DNA of 64,000 nucleotides from Jaltomata sinuosa (GCA_003996215.1 QJPP01000811.1:548519-612518); one strand, 5' to 3'; shown: positions 21,300 through 33,117, counted from the stretch's first letter. Notes: generated from the sequence alone by a model not told the origin. A program made the numbers and translations.

Positions 21300-23430
21300 A
21301 GAAAAGTTTCTAGGCGAGAATTGAAAATATCGGGCTAGGGTGAGCTCAAACTAAAATATAGTGTTCTGTTCCTTAGGAGTAATTCATATTTCGTGTGATT
21401 TCATGTGGTAGTGTAGTGTCTATTTGTGGATAGCCAACTGCCGTAGGATTCTGTAGGAATTTTGGAACGAGAATCGAAGTCATAGAACTCCAAATATGAT
21501 AGTTGCCGTGTTGGAAATAATTCGTGGTGTCTATGAAATAAAGTGTGTTGTGAAATGGGAGTCTGGGAGTGAAATGACGATGTTCTGAAAACTGACCTTT
21601 ACCGCGATGAGAGGATGCCTCGTCGCGATGGTCCATCGTAATGAGCCGATCCTCATCATGGTGATCTATCGCGATGGAGAGCCGTCCATTGCGACGAGAT
21701 TACGTGGCAATATACCTGTGCAACCTGTAATTTTCTGGGTCATTCCTCTCTTTATTTTATTTCGTTTTAGAGCTCAAGTGGGTTTTCCAAGAAAACTAGG
21801 GCAAACCCCATCGTTCGAGGCAAGTAATCCGTAGAACTCTTCGTTTAATGATTATTAATCTTCTTTAAACCTTGGGGGGAGAGGGGAGAATTAGTGGTGG
21901 ATTTTTTTGCAATTAAGCCTTAGAAGCATGAACTTGGGAAAGAACTCTATGGGTAGGTGTAAAACCACCTAGAATTGATCTTAAGTTGTGTTTTTATGAA
22001 TTCTAATATGAAATTATTAGTTCTTAACATGTTTAAGGCTAGTAGGGAACCTTGGGTTTCATAAAGGTGAAACCTTTAGGCTTAAAAATGGTGAAAAAGA
22101 TATTAACTTTATTAGAAATCTCATTTAACGGGTTGAATGATTGGGTTTGATTCTCAAAGCCTGAAATGAAGGATAATTGGCTAATTACTCTTATATTATT
22201 GTTATTGTTAGACCTTATGCATCCAGAGAGATAAGAAAGGACAAGGCAGTGGCAAACTGGCTTGCAGGTGTTATATCTTAACTCGAGGTAAGTTATAATT
22301 TAAATTGGAGTTAAGACTCACTTTATTACATGTTTGTAGTGAAATTGTGTAACTCGTGATTGGTCTTCGAACATGGTTGAATTATATGCGCTTTTCCCTG
22401 TTATGCTTGTATGAATAAGCTAAATGAACATGAAGTGATAAGTGAGTTGAACTGGATAAGTATGAATAGTGTCTTGGGCACTGAGTTTATTATTGAGAAT
22501 TAGGTCTGAGAGCCTAGATATGCAGATATTGTTGTTGATACATTTGATATGGAGCGGATACCATGCCGGTATGGTACATGAACACTTAGGGTCCCCTGCA
22601 GGTCATGGCTAGTGGGCAGAAATAAGACCCATAGCATGTGTTTACACTCTTTTACCTTATTTAATATTATTGTATTATTTACTATGATGACTTGGCTGAG
22701 AACTGTAGTGAGACTAGAGAAACAGACGATATGAGTAGAGATTGATGGACATAGCGATATGTGAGATAGTTGCTAAGTGTGATTACTCCTTTCCCTTCTC
22801 ATGATGATATTTTGTGAATTGTGAACTTGAGATTGTTGTTACTGAACTTATATCGAAAAGACTATCGGTTGACTGATTATATGCTAAGTGTTGAAGAACT
22901 GTTACTTGTTATATGTTTACTATTTTCATGTTATATTATTGGGTCGGCCTATGATACCTATAAGTACATAGTGTTTTGTAATGATACTATCATGTGCTCT
23001 TCTTTTGTTGAGTGTAGACCGTGTTTCGGAGGCTGAGACTTGACCTCAGCTAGAGTAGAGAGACTGACTATAGATCCAATGGTGAGCACTAATTCTCAGG
23101 CTACCATGAATTCTCAACGAGTTGTTGTCTTCCCTCCGGACAATGAAACTCTTTTATCTTACTGCTTTTAAATATTATTGGATATCTTAGACTATATTGA
23201 TTTAGACTTCTGGACAATGACTTTAAATTCTTGGGGGATATTTTAATTATTGAATTTCACATTATTTTTATATTATATTAGAGGATTATTATTTATTTAT
23301 AATACATGCTAGTATTACTGTTTTTATTCTTCTAAAATTTGTTAAGTCTGATAGTTGGATTTGGGTTATTTGGTTCTCCCACCGAAGAGTTAGTGTAGGT
23401 TTCAATCACGACTCAGTTGGATCGTGACAA
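21300..23430 (+). mobile_element. Probable solo or truncated Ty3/gypsy LTR
   Basis: The segment ends ...GACTCAGTTGGATCGTGACA at 23430, a typical nightshade gypsy LTR end, yet no primer-binding site follows. The first half has several CATCGCGATGG-type near-palindromes (21600-21700). The second half resembles the R/U5 region of other large gypsy LTRs (gtgagcactaattctcaggctaccatgaatt). The left end is not fixed and 21300 is only a guess. There is no coding sequence. Confidence 0.45.
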
Positions 23431-25657
23431 TAGGCCCTTTATCACTCTTTTCATGCACTTAAATTTTGACAATCATGCAAGCTTAAACTATAAAATCTCT
23501 CTGTCCACAAGTTCTTTGAGAATACATTGTTTCAAGGTGACGCTAGAGGCTCATAATTCATATCTCATATTCTTCTTAATTCACTATTTTTTTTATACAT
23601 TTATCATTCAATTTCATCTATTTATATTTCCATTATTTGATTATAAGGTTATTATAATCTGCATGTCCTTAAACCATGTTTAGAAGTTCAGCTATACCTT
23701 TTTAAGGGTAAATGGTTTAGTGCTCACTGTAGGACTAGGGAAATTATGGTATTGTATTGATTTATTTATCTTCTCTTTTTTGCTAATTTAGAATTCATTT
23801 TGCGAAAAAATTCATCACAATCATGTCCACAACAATCAAACAATTGAATGTCGACCAAAACAATAGTCGTTTGTCGGTGTACAATGAGCAGGCACCCTTT
23901 GGACCACACAAAACTGCTAATCGGGGACCAAACTCCACTCGGTAATAGTGAGGAAACACCTCTTGGGGTGTACCACTAGCAGACTATTAGGGTTCAAAGC
24001 CCCAATGATATGGATGACTACGAAGATGAAGTCTGTAGAAATGGATTTTATAGTGGAGACATAAGTTTGTAAGAGACGATAAGGATCTTTACCCAACAGA
24101 GTAAAACAATGGGAAACCTCGCATTCATATCCTATGTATTAATGTGATGACCAAACATGAGATGCTCAATTTTCTCAATACATATTCCGGATATAAATAG
24201 ATAAGGATACATCCAAAAGTCCAAGAGAAAATTGCGTTCATCACAAAATAAAAAAATTATTACTATAACATGATGCCTTCTGGACTGAAGAATATCGGGG
24301 CCACATATCAGAGACTCATAAATCAAATATTCAAAAAGCAAAGAGGTAAGTCAATAAAAGTATATATAGATGATATATTGGTCAAGTCTTTTGATGTAGA
24401 GGACAATTTGAGTCACTTGCAGGAAACATTCGACATATTAAGAAAGTAAAACATGAAGCTCAACAAAAAAGAATGCACCTTTGAGGACAAATTAGGGAAG
24501 TTCTTAGGTTTTCTTGTCTCCAAAAGAGGTATAAAGGTCAATCTGGACAAGATAAAATCCATTGAAAAATACCATACACGCTAGAGGACACGAAGGTAGT
24601 GCAGAGAATGACTAGTCACCTAGCGGCCCTAAGAAGATTTATTTCAAGGTCATCAAATAAAAGCCACATTTTATTCTCCTGAAGAAGTACTTATCAAACC
24701 CACCATTGTTATCAAATCCTAAAGATAATGAGGAACTTCTTATGCATTTTTTCATCTCCAAGGTCACGACTAGTGCCATTCTAGTTTGAGAAGAAAAAGG
24801 TGTACAATTTCTAATTTATTATATTAGCAAAATTTTGGCACACGTCGAAATGTGGTATATACATTTAGAAAAATTGGCCTTGGCTTTAGTAATAGTTGCT
24901 AGAAATCTTAGGCCTTACTTCCAATGCCACCTGATTAGGGTAGTGACTACCTTCCCTTTGCAGAATATTTTGCACAAGATGGAACTCTCAGGGTGACTTG
25001 CCAAGTGGGCAGTTAATTGGGGGAATATGATATCAAATACAGATCTCCATCAAGTCGCAAGTTTTGACTGACTTTGTGGCTGACCTTAGTCCTCCATATT
25101 AGTTTTTGGATTTATTCCCAACTTTGGATCCTGTTTACTGATGGGGCATCTAATGTAAAAGGAATAAAATTGGGCAGAGTGCTCAAAATGCTATCCGATG
25201 ACATTTTGAGCCGGTAAAAGTATTCCTTTGACCCATAATAAAGTTGAGTATGAGGATGTGATTGAAGGTCTTAAACTAGCTCACAGGCTTAGGGTGAGGC
25301 AATCATGATAAAATACAATTTATAGTTGGTGATTAACCAAACCTATGAAATCTACGAGGCCAAAGAGGAACAGATGTAGGAGTACTTGATCAATGTGTAG
25401 GATTTTATTACATGGTTTAATGAATGGAGGATGACACAAATACCCTGGGAAGAAAATACTGAGGCAGACACTTTGGCTAACTTGGGATCCTCGATAGATA
25501 CATAGATCTCAGACTCAAGTTTGATTGTGCATTTGTTGCACTCAGACTTGGATGTAAATTACAATAAGTTAAACTCCACTAACTCGATTTGGGATTGGCG
25601 TGATGATATTCTTAGATACTTGTAGTACAAAAAACTATCAAAAGATGTAAAGGCATC
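23431..25657 (+). mobile_element. Decayed Tat/Ogre-like Ty3/gypsy internal region
   Basis: A degraded coding region. A start of gag may lie at 23823 (MSTTIKQLNVDQ). After a large deletion, RT sequence appears from about 24155 (MLNFLNTYSGYK), with MMPSGLKNIGATYQRLINQI at about 24270 and the catalytic YIDD in VYIDDILVKS at about 24365. RNase H follows, and at about 25120-25170 a second RNase H-like start (LFTDGASNVKG), as in Tat-lineage elements that carry two RNase H domains. ENTEADTLANLGSS follows at about 25455. Many stops and frameshifts break it. It is cut off at 25657 by the LTR of element C. Confidence 0.7.
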
Positions 25658-25802
25658 TGTAACACTCTAGTATCTGAACCAGCTACCTTAAAGTGCTTAG
25701 TAGGAAAACTACACAAAATTTCAAGTTTCCAGAGATCACGGTCAGAATCATGGGCCATCATTCTAGTTCACGACTCGTGGTCTGATCCGTGGTCTGACCT
25801 CC
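25658..25802 (+). mobile_element. Element C: first piece of its 5' LTR
   Basis: The LTR opens TGTAACACTCTAG, the start type shared with element E (TGTAACACC). It is interrupted at 25802 by element A. The LTR resumes at 40775 and ends at 42707. The pieces sum to about 2.07 kb, close to the 2.09 kb LTR of E, which supports the assignment. Confidence 0.8.
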
Positions 25803-26437
25803 TGATGCAATTCAAGTTTCCTCAAGACCTTTTACAAAAAGTCAAGCACGTGAGCTCCAAGCATTACAAAGCTTGTTCATGAAAAGAGATGCACTTGAGT
25901 GCATTATGGAGCCTTCTCGGGGGTTCCACGTCTTGATGATAGCTTGAGGATATGAAAAGAAGAAAGAGACACAAGATGGCCATGTTAGTGAGGAAATAGG
26001 ATAAGCATGCAATATGACCATTTGATAAATTATCATGAATTCAACCAAAGGAAGACAATCAAACAAGGCCCTTACTTCATTAAGGGTATAATTGTAATAG
26101 CTAGTTCTTCCTTTCTTTATCCTAGTATAAGTAGTAGCTTTCTTAATTCCCTAGGTAGATTACATTGATATTGACTAAATACTCTTTGAGAGATTAGTGA
26201 GCTTGCTTAAGCTTTTGCTTGTGTTGAATTTGGAAAGAAGGGTTGCTTGGGAATCTAATTCCCTTGAGGTCTTTCTAATAGGTTTAGGTGCTATCTTGAA
26301 CAATTCAATGGAGGTATTTACTTTTTAGTATTGGTTGCCTTGATTTTTCAATTGTGTGTCTACCTTTCTATCTCTTTTCTTCTTCCTTTTAATTCTTTTT
26401 TCTTGTTATTCCCTTTTCTTTACTTAGAATTGTATCA
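25803..26437 (+). repeat. Element A 5' LTR
   Basis: 635 bp, TG...CA ends with the short inverted repeat TGATGCAATTC/GAATTGTATCA. The first 200 bp are homologous to the coding end of integrase in the 3' LTR. Confidence 0.9.
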
Positions 26438-26439
26438 AT

Positions 26440-26452
26440 TGGTATCAAGAGC
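26440..26452 (+). promoter_or_regulatory. Element A primer-binding site (initiator Met tRNA type)
   Basis: TGGTATCAAGAGC lies two bases after the LTR. It equals the plant initiator-methionine tRNA complement TGGTATCAGAGC with one extra A. Confidence 0.75.
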
Positions 26453-27543
26453 TTGGATTAGATTTGTTCCAACAAATCTAGTCTTTGGGATTTTGATATT
26501 ATTAAAAAAAAATCTGTTTTTTTTGTTGTTTTTGATGCTAGATTCTTGTTCCCTAGTATCATTTTAGTCTAAATTTGAAGTTTCTTTTGAGTTGTGGAGA
26601 AGATTCTACCATGAAAGAGTTTTGAAACTTTGAAGACTTGAACAAATTCAAGTGGGTCTTGTTGATTTTGGTTGAAATTGAGGTTAATATTGGTTGGGGT
26701 TTGTTCTCTAGGCTGAGGGGGAGCTAGTTCTAAGATTTGAAGAAATTTGGTGAAGTTTTGGAAAAGGGTTTTAACTTGGTGTTCTTGAAGATCTTCAAGT
26801 GTTCTTGAAGAAAAAGATGCTACAAAAGTATATTTGATCTTTAAGTGCTCTTGAATTTTGACAAAAGGTGTTTGTTGGGTCCACTAGTGAAAAATCAAAA
26901 TAAATAAATAAATCCATGTGGACCGAACACGTCAGTAGCCACGTCAGCCACCAGCTGCCATGCACGCATCAACCCCCACTCTCACCTGCAGGAGAGTGTA
27001 GCTCAACTTCGGAGAGATGATTTTTCTTAACACCCCAAAAATATTCTAAGTGTTGGAACTTTTAACACCCCAAAATATTTCAAAGTGTTGGAACTTTTTA
27101 AGACCCCAATTGTTTTCTCTAAGTGTCAAACTTTTTCCCCTCTTCTCCTACACTTATTCCTATTAACCTTCATCTAATTTCTTTTATTCTTACAACTAAT
27201 TAACAACAAGTAATTCCTTCTGCTTCTTGTTGATTAGTTCTTGAGTCTGAATTTTTTTTTCTTGCCAATTTTTTCCCCAACTTTTCTTGCTTATTTCCGT
27301 TGAACCTTCTTGATTCTCGTCCGTTAGCCTTGAGTTTTATTTCTATAGTCAAACAAGAATCCATTCTTGACCTCAAGTAGAGATTGGACTCTTGCAACTC
27401 ATCGGACTAAACAAGATACAATCATTGGCCAATGTAATTTGTAAGGCAATCAAAGGTGTGCATCCTTGAGTGATTGTGAGTTATTTATTTTGACTAACCT
27501 AACGTGTTTTATTGCTTTGTTTGAGTGTCTTCACTAGGTACTA
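26453..27543 (+). other. Element A untranslated leader
   Basis: About 1.1 kb between primer-binding site and gag ATG, without a conserved ORF. It has a repeated word (aacaccccaaaatatt...gtgttggaactttt) at about 27030-27130, an imperfect direct repeat of about 40 bp. Confidence 0.6.
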
Positions 27544-27594
27544 ATGTCGAATCATGGTGATGAGACTCGGGCTCCCACCAGGGACCCCGCTCTA
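27544..27594 (+). pseudogene. Element A gag, first 17 codons before the B insertion
   Basis: ATG at 27544 opens MSNHGDETRAPTRDPAL. The frame continues at 34476 on the other side of B (LEVMNMISVL), once the insert and one copy of its CTCTA duplication are disregarded. This shows that B broke a contiguous gag. Confidence 0.75.
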
Positions 27595-28925
27595 TGATAA
27601 CGCCCAAACTACACCTCAAATTAACGAAGCGTAAGCGGTCGTAGTCAAATATAGAACCCAACTAGGTTGGGGTCGAATCCCACAGAGAATATGGTGAAAA
27701 TTAAGTCTTTAGTGAATTAAGTGACTAGTCGTCAATAGTTTCCGGTAAAAGGGGGGCTTTTTGCGTAATCAAATTGTAAACAAAAACAAACAATTAACGT
27801 ATGAGAAATAATCAATAGGAGAATGAACTAGGGAAGTGTTTACCATGGCGTTGGTAACAATATCGATTCTAGGCTTAACCGGGTTCTTTTTATGTGTGTG
27901 TCACGATGTGATTGAATTAATGGTATCGTCTAAACGTCTCTCGACCAAATAAACAAATTTCCTTTTCTATTCTCTCGACCTCGAAAAGATGTGCTTTTTA
28001 GATTTCAATCCTAAACATCAAGTAGATTAATCTAGTTACAGCATTAATCATTAGACGAGAGTTAGTAGTCTCGAATCCTTGTTGTTAATCAAGTTTCCCG
28101 GTTTTAATCTCTTTACTCAAGCAAACTTAAACCTAGGCATGTTCTAATGTTTGCAACCACTAGAAAACATTAAATAATGAATGATTAACAACGTGACAAT
28201 ACATATATTGAACCCAACGCTACCCGAAATCTATATCGCTACGTTTGCCATGGCTCCCACAACCCTAGTTGTGGGAGGTTTAGTTACTCATGCTTGTAGA
28301 AGAACAAAAGAAAGCAATATTCATAATAAAGAAAAGAGATCCTTACAATGTATTGAAAACAATCTTTAATTAATCCAAGAGCAAGAACAACAAAATCCCA
28401 AGAACGATTCAAGAACACGAATTCAAGAAGTAGAAAATGTGTTTCTTGCTCTCCAAGTCGACTAAAACTCCTAAAATTATTTAGTAACGTGTGTAAAAAC
28501 TATTGGAAAGGTAATGTGTAAAATAAACCTAACATAGGGTATTTATAGGAGTCTAGGAAACCAATCCCAAAAATACTCGGATTCCGCGTCGCGGACTGCC
28601 TAAGTGTGACGGCTTGGGGTGACGGACCGTCACAGGGTTGACGGACCGTCACCTGGACCGTCACCCTTAGGCAGTGGTGCTGCCTTGGCTGCTGCCTTGG
28701 TGTGACGGTTTGGGTGACGGACCGTCACACCCTTGACGGACCGTCACCTGAACCGTCACTCTTATCCAGAATGTTCTTTTTCGCGTATTTCCGTCCGTTT
28801 CCGTGTTTGTTTCTATTTCCTACAAATACAACATAAAAACATCAAAAACAACAACGGTTGCTTGAAAACGTACGATTGTTCTTAGTAAAAAGGAGTCGAA
28901 AGTGCCGTAAATTAGCGGCACATCA
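27595..28925 (-). repeat. Element B 3' LTR
   Basis: 1331 bp. On the plus strand it begins TGATAACGCCC and ends GCGGCACATCA. It holds four copies of the near-palindrome TGACGGACCGTCAC at 28620-28633, 28639-28652, 28715-28728 and 28734-28747. Confidence 0.95.
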
Positions 28926-30456
28926 ACACCCTCAACTTAAAACGTTCGCTTGTCCTCAAGCAACATAACATAAAACAATAAAACGACTCAACTAAGAACA
29001 CGAACTCATGTCTCTAGCAACTCATGGTCATTCCACATCTTATTCCATTAAATCAAGCTCTCTCGTAGCACACGAATGTATGAAACACTAACTTGCAAGG
29101 ATCCAAACATGTCATTCCGATATGATAGAACATTCTACATTCACACGCGCAGCTATCCTAACAATCAATAGACAATACAGACATCTTGGTGCCCTCACCA
29201 CAAAGAAATCCCACACACAAGATTTGGGACTAGGTAAGCGCTCACACTCACAAATGATTTCAAACAATGCACATGCGATACCATAGGCTTGCCCTTACTA
29301 TTCTATTTCAGCTCTTCAGAAAGCCGCTCAGGATCACTACAGGACTTGTTTTGGCTTGTACTGAGGCTTCAGGTGCAGGTAGGATACATTTAGGGGTTAG
29401 TGACTAAGCCCTCCTTGGAACTACCGACGTCTTATTACCACATCCTTTACTTTGTCCATCCTTATTCGCCTTTTTATTTCCTTCTCTCTAGCTACAGGTG
29501 CGGCCTCTTTATTTTGAGAATTCTTTTTGTTACTTTTTCGATCTTTTTCACTTCTTTTTATTTTTCTTTTCTTAGGCACACACCCGAATTTTCATTCTAT
29601 TCACAACCAATCTTCTCCATCCTCTTTTTCTTATCATTCACCTCTGTAGTAGCCACCCTCAACTTAGGCTGATTGCCTGCGTTGAGGTGCACGATGTCCA
29701 TGGCAGGACCAGGGCCAAAACAGGGTTTACCTCTATGGTAGCCACCCTCAACTTAGGCTGATTGCCTGCGTTGAGGTGCACGATGTCCAAGGAAGGACCA
29801 GGGCCAAAATAGGGATTCAAAGTTAAACGGGAATGGTGACAGGTTATTGAAAGAATAAGGTCAATTATGGCTCAAACAGGGATCAAGGGATTATTTATAT
29901 TTGGACGGTCTTTTAGGTTAAGTGGACTACACACAAAAAGGGCCTGTGATCCTTTCCTAAGCAACCAAACTTCGAACTTAACAAAATAGACCGGGCAAGT
30001 TCTAGATGCATGCACAGAGTAAGAATTTATAACAATAATCTCACACGCTCTTGGCACCAAGAAACTATATCGCTACCAACTATCAAACAACCGCTCGGCT
30101 TAAGCATACTCATTCTACTCATAATCACACAATGACATACAAGGATCCAGACAGTCAATCGTTTCAACATAAGTACAAAACCAGAAATTTTTTAAAGGGG
30201 CCTCGTTTTTAAACAAGAAAAATGCCATGATGCTTGCTATAGACACTAAAAAAACAAAAATTTAAAATAACAACCTAAACATGCCGGTTCTACTAGATAG
30301 CACACCGGAGGAAAAAGAAACACGGCAACAAAAACCCTCAGTGGTGCCTCACAGGTTTCCCCACACCCTCAACTTAGACTCATGCATTGTCCCCAATGCA
30401 TCCATATGAAAGCTAAAATCTGTGAGAGAAAGGAATACCTGTGAAGTCGATATGAC
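28926..30456 (-). other. Element B 3' noncoding region with polypurine tracts
   Basis: On the minus strand the 3' LTR is preceded directly by TTGAGGGTGT, the likely polypurine tract (28926-28935). Similar AAGTTGAGGGTG words recur in the 89-bp tandem repeat (two copies, 29641-29818) and at about 30364-30375. No ORF is credible. The length is unusual for a region that in autonomous Athila relatives would hold pol, and it may be the remains of, or the replacement for, pol. Confidence 0.65.
29641..29818. repeat. 89-bp tandem duplication in element B
   Basis: Copies 29641-29729 and 29730-29818 begin CCTCTGTAGTAGCCACCCTC and CCTCTATGGTAGCCACCCTC. They differ at only a handful of bases. Confidence 0.9.
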
Positions 30457-31080
30457 TCAGATTCTGGAATGATGTTGGAGACCGCCAGGGTCTCCAAAAC
30501 AGGAGAACTCGATGGAGTGTGTGCACGCGACAACCTCATGTTGCGTTTCAGCTTCTTCCTTCATTGGCTCCGCAGCTAGTCGCGACAACTTCTTCGCTCT
30601 TTCTTTGCAGATTCTCTTGCGGTGTTTTCGTTTTCTTGATTTATTTTCACCGCTTTCTTTCACCTGCTCGTTCTTTTGCGATCGCGACTTTACTCTCATA
30701 ACAGCTCGGGTTTCAACACAACCCTTCTCTTCAAGATACACATTCGCAGGGACTTCCTCACTAGTATTGATGACCGCGACCACCCTCATCTCACTTGGTT
30801 GCTTCATCAATTTGGACACATCGAACTTGACCACTTCATTGTTTAATCGGAAGGTCAGTTCGTTTCTCTCCATGTCTACCAATGCTCTTGCTGTGGCTAG
30901 CAATGGTCGTCCCAAGATTATGGGAACTTCAAAATCCACTTCGCAATCCAAGATCACAAAGTCGGCCGGGAATATGAGCTTATCGATCTTTACTAGCACA
31001 TCAGACAATATTCCCACAGGTCTCTTCACTGAGCGGTCAGCCATCATCACTCTTATGGATGTTGGTTTAGGAGCTCCCAA
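30457..31080 (-). CDS. Element B protease continuation and basic tail
   Basis: 207 codons in the same frame as the upstream gag, separated by a single TAA at 31087-31089. It begins at GAPKPTSIRVMMADRSVKRP and contains DVLVKIDKLIFPADFVILD and VPIILGRPLLATARALVD, which is the C-terminal half of an Athila-type aspartic protease. The tail is very basic (SRKRKHRKRICKERAKKLSR), which could bind nucleic acid or the nucleus. There is no native ATG at its start (a TTG), so it would be made only by readthrough, or the element is dead. Confidence 0.8.
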   Translation of the reverse strand: MGAPKPTSIRVMMADRSVKRPVGILSDVLVKIDKLIFPADFVILDCEVDFEVPIILGRPLLATARALVDMERNELTFRLNNEVVKFDVSKLMKQPSEMRVVAVINTSEEVPANVYLEEKGCVETRAVMRVKSRSQKNEQVKESGENKSRKRKHRKRICKERAKKLSRLAAEPMKEEAETQHEVVACTHSIEFSCFGDPGGLQHHSRI

Positions 31081-31086
31081 ACCCAG

Positions 31087-33018
31087 TTATTTATAGACAG
31101 CTAGTGGCATCAAGTTGATGCTAGCACCTAGATCACACAAGGCTTTCCCGAAGTTGAGCTTTCCAAGAGTGCAGGGAACAGTGAAAACGCCTGGATCTTC
31201 CTTCTTTTCGACTAAGGACCTTGAGGAAATAGCGCTGCAGTGGTGGAGGTTGTCTTCCGGTTCAAAACTTACCGACCTCTTCTTTGTAATCAAGTCCTTC
31301 ATGAACTTGGCATAACCGGGCATTTGTTCCAGCGCTTCCACCAATGGTATGTTTATTGAAATCTGCTTCAGCATGGTCATGAAGTTCAGGAACTTACCAT
31401 CGTCAGCTTTCTTCTTCAAACGCTGTGGGAAAGGAGGTGGTGGCCGAGGCATCATAGTTGGAGGCTTTTCAGCTTCCTTGCTTTTCTCCGCGGGCTTTGG
31501 AGTTTTCTCCTCTACCGCCTCTTCATCATCCGCAACATCACCTTGAGTCTGAATTACCGGATGTGATTCTGGTAATATTTTTCTGCTTCTTGTGGTGATT
31601 GCCATACAACTAGCGTCATTCCTCGGATGAGTCGTGTCACTCGGCAAGGTACCTGTCTTCCTTTGGTTTAAAGATGCCGAGATCTGACCCACTTGCTGAT
31701 CCAATTGCTTGATTGCGGTGGAATGTGACTCTACTACCTGACTCAACGTTGATAACTCAGTCCTCATTGCCTTTACCCCGGAGTCAGTCGATTCCACCTT
31801 TAGCAGCATCTTCGCCATCATGTTCTCTATCTTGGAAGTCCCTGCCTCATTGCCAGCTTTGTCCCGATTACCAGGTGGTACATACAACCCACCTCTATCG
31901 GTGTTATTCCTCCAGCTACCTTGATCGCGATCTCTGTAACCATCTTTCTCATAGTGGTTGTCTCTCTGGTAGTTCTGACCTTGGTTTCCCTGGCCATTGG
32001 CCTGGAAACCCCCCAAGTAATTCGCCTCCTCAGTCTCCATACCTTGGGAACCCACTGCTTGTACCTTCTCCATACCTCCTGAGAACAAGTGCTTGGTCAG
32101 TAGGTCCAACTGCGTTTTCAGATGCGCCATGTCTTGATCGCGCTCCTCCTCTTTCCTACACTGCTCTGCTGACATACCAACGGTATAGGTGCTAGCTGCA
32201 ACCTCTGAATCTCGTGTGTGCCAGGCCCTGTTGGTTTTGGTGAGCCTGTCCAAAGTAGTTGTGGCCTCAACAAAGGTAAGACCCATGAATGCACCACCTG
32301 CTGCGTTGTCTAACGTCGGCTTGGTAGCCGAATTCAGTGCCCGGTAGAACGTCTGCATCAAAAAGTTATCGGTCAACTGATGGTTCGGGCATTGTGTTAT
32401 CTTCTTTTTGAATCGCAACCAAGTCTCGTGCAGTGCTTCGTGCGGTTGCTGCCTAAAGTTGCTAATCTCGTCCCTCAACTGTATCATCCGAGAGGGAGGA
32501 AAGAACCTTTCTAGGAAAGCTCCTCTCAACTCTCCCCACGTTGCAATAGAGTCGGGGGTCAGCTCTGTCAACCACAATGCTGCCTCATCAGACAGAGACA
32601 ACGGAAACAACCTGAGCCTGATCGCTGTCTGACTCACGCCCGGTAGTTCAAACGACTTGCATATGCCCACGAAATTCATTAGGTGCTGGTTTGGATCCTC
32701 CCCAGCGACACCTCGGAACACTCCTCTCAAGTTCAACAGCTGGATCATCGTGCTAGTGATGTTGAACTTGGCTCCGGGCGGTAGCGGTGGAATGACAATG
32801 GCGCCCGTAGCGCCAGCTCCATCTAAGTCGAGATCCTCATCATTCCTTGCTATCTCATCCTGCAGACCACCAACATTCAGATTTTGTTGGGCCTGCAGTT
32901 CTGCAGCGATCCTCGCTGCCTCTAGTTGTGCGGCCATATTCCGCCTCAATGTTCTAGCAAGCTCGGGGTCGTAAGGTAAAATTTGTTCCCCCGAACTTTG
33001 AGTACTTGTCATGCACAA
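31087..33018 (-). CDS. Element B gag polyprotein with start of protease
   Basis: A 643-codon open frame. Residues about 80-260 form the Athila-type gag capsid (PPGAKFNITSTMIQLLNLRG, WGELRGAFLERFFPPSRM, then LRDEISNFRQ). A glycine/asparagine-rich part with repeated NQGQNYQRDN-like words follows, then a coiled-coil-like segment and a proline-rich linker (MMPRPPPPFPQRLKKK). It ends in CDLGASINLMPLAVYK, the protease active site (D-L-G-A-S in place of the common D-S/T-G-A). No CCHC zinc knuckle is seen. The frame stays open over 1.9 kb, which contrasts with all other gag ORFs in the window. Confidence 0.9.
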   Translation of the reverse strand: MCMTSTQSSGEQILPYDPELARTLRRNMAAQLEAARIAAELQAQQNLNVGGLQDEIARNDEDLDLDGAGATGAIVIPPLPPGAKFNITSTMIQLLNLRGVFRGVAGEDPNQHLMNFVGICKSFELPGVSQTAIRLRLFPLSLSDEAALWLTELTPDSIATWGELRGAFLERFFPPSRMIQLRDEISNFRQQPHEALHETWLRFKKKITQCPNHQLTDNFLMQTFYRALNSATKPTLDNAAGGAFMGLTFVEATTTLDRLTKTNRAWHTRDSEVAASTYTVGMSAEQCRKEEERDQDMAHLKTQLDLLTKHLFSGGMEKVQAVGSQGMETEEANYLGGFQANGQGNQGQNYQRDNHYEKDGYRDRDQGSWRNNTDRGGLYVPPGNRDKAGNEAGTSKIENMMAKMLLKVESTDSGVKAMRTELSTLSQVVESHSTAIKQLDQQVGQISASLNQRKTGTLPSDTTHPRNDASCMAITTRSRKILPESHPVIQTQGDVADDEEAVEEKTPKPAEKSKEAEKPPTMMPRPPPPFPQRLKKKADDGKFLNFMTMLKQISINIPLVEALEQMPGYAKFMKDLITKKRSVSFEPEDNLHHCSAISSRSLVEKKEDPGVFTVPCTLGKLNFGKALCDLGASINLMPLAVYK

Positions 33019-33117
33019 CTGTGTACCCTGTCAAAGACAAAAACAACAAATAAACGTAAAGCAGGAAATTATGACTAAGAGTCAAATAAACACACCAGAC
33101 TTAATTAACAACCGTAT

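Noticed and set aside
29641..29818. Tandem repeat as a possible CRISPR or satellite array
   Set aside because: Only two long copies without spacers in a plant retrotransposon; a simple duplication explains it.
30512..32974. Several plus-strand ORFs opposite element B gag (for example 30512-31096 and 31713-32195)
   Set aside because: They are antisense shadows of the long minus-strand gag-protease frame; their composition mirrors that gene.
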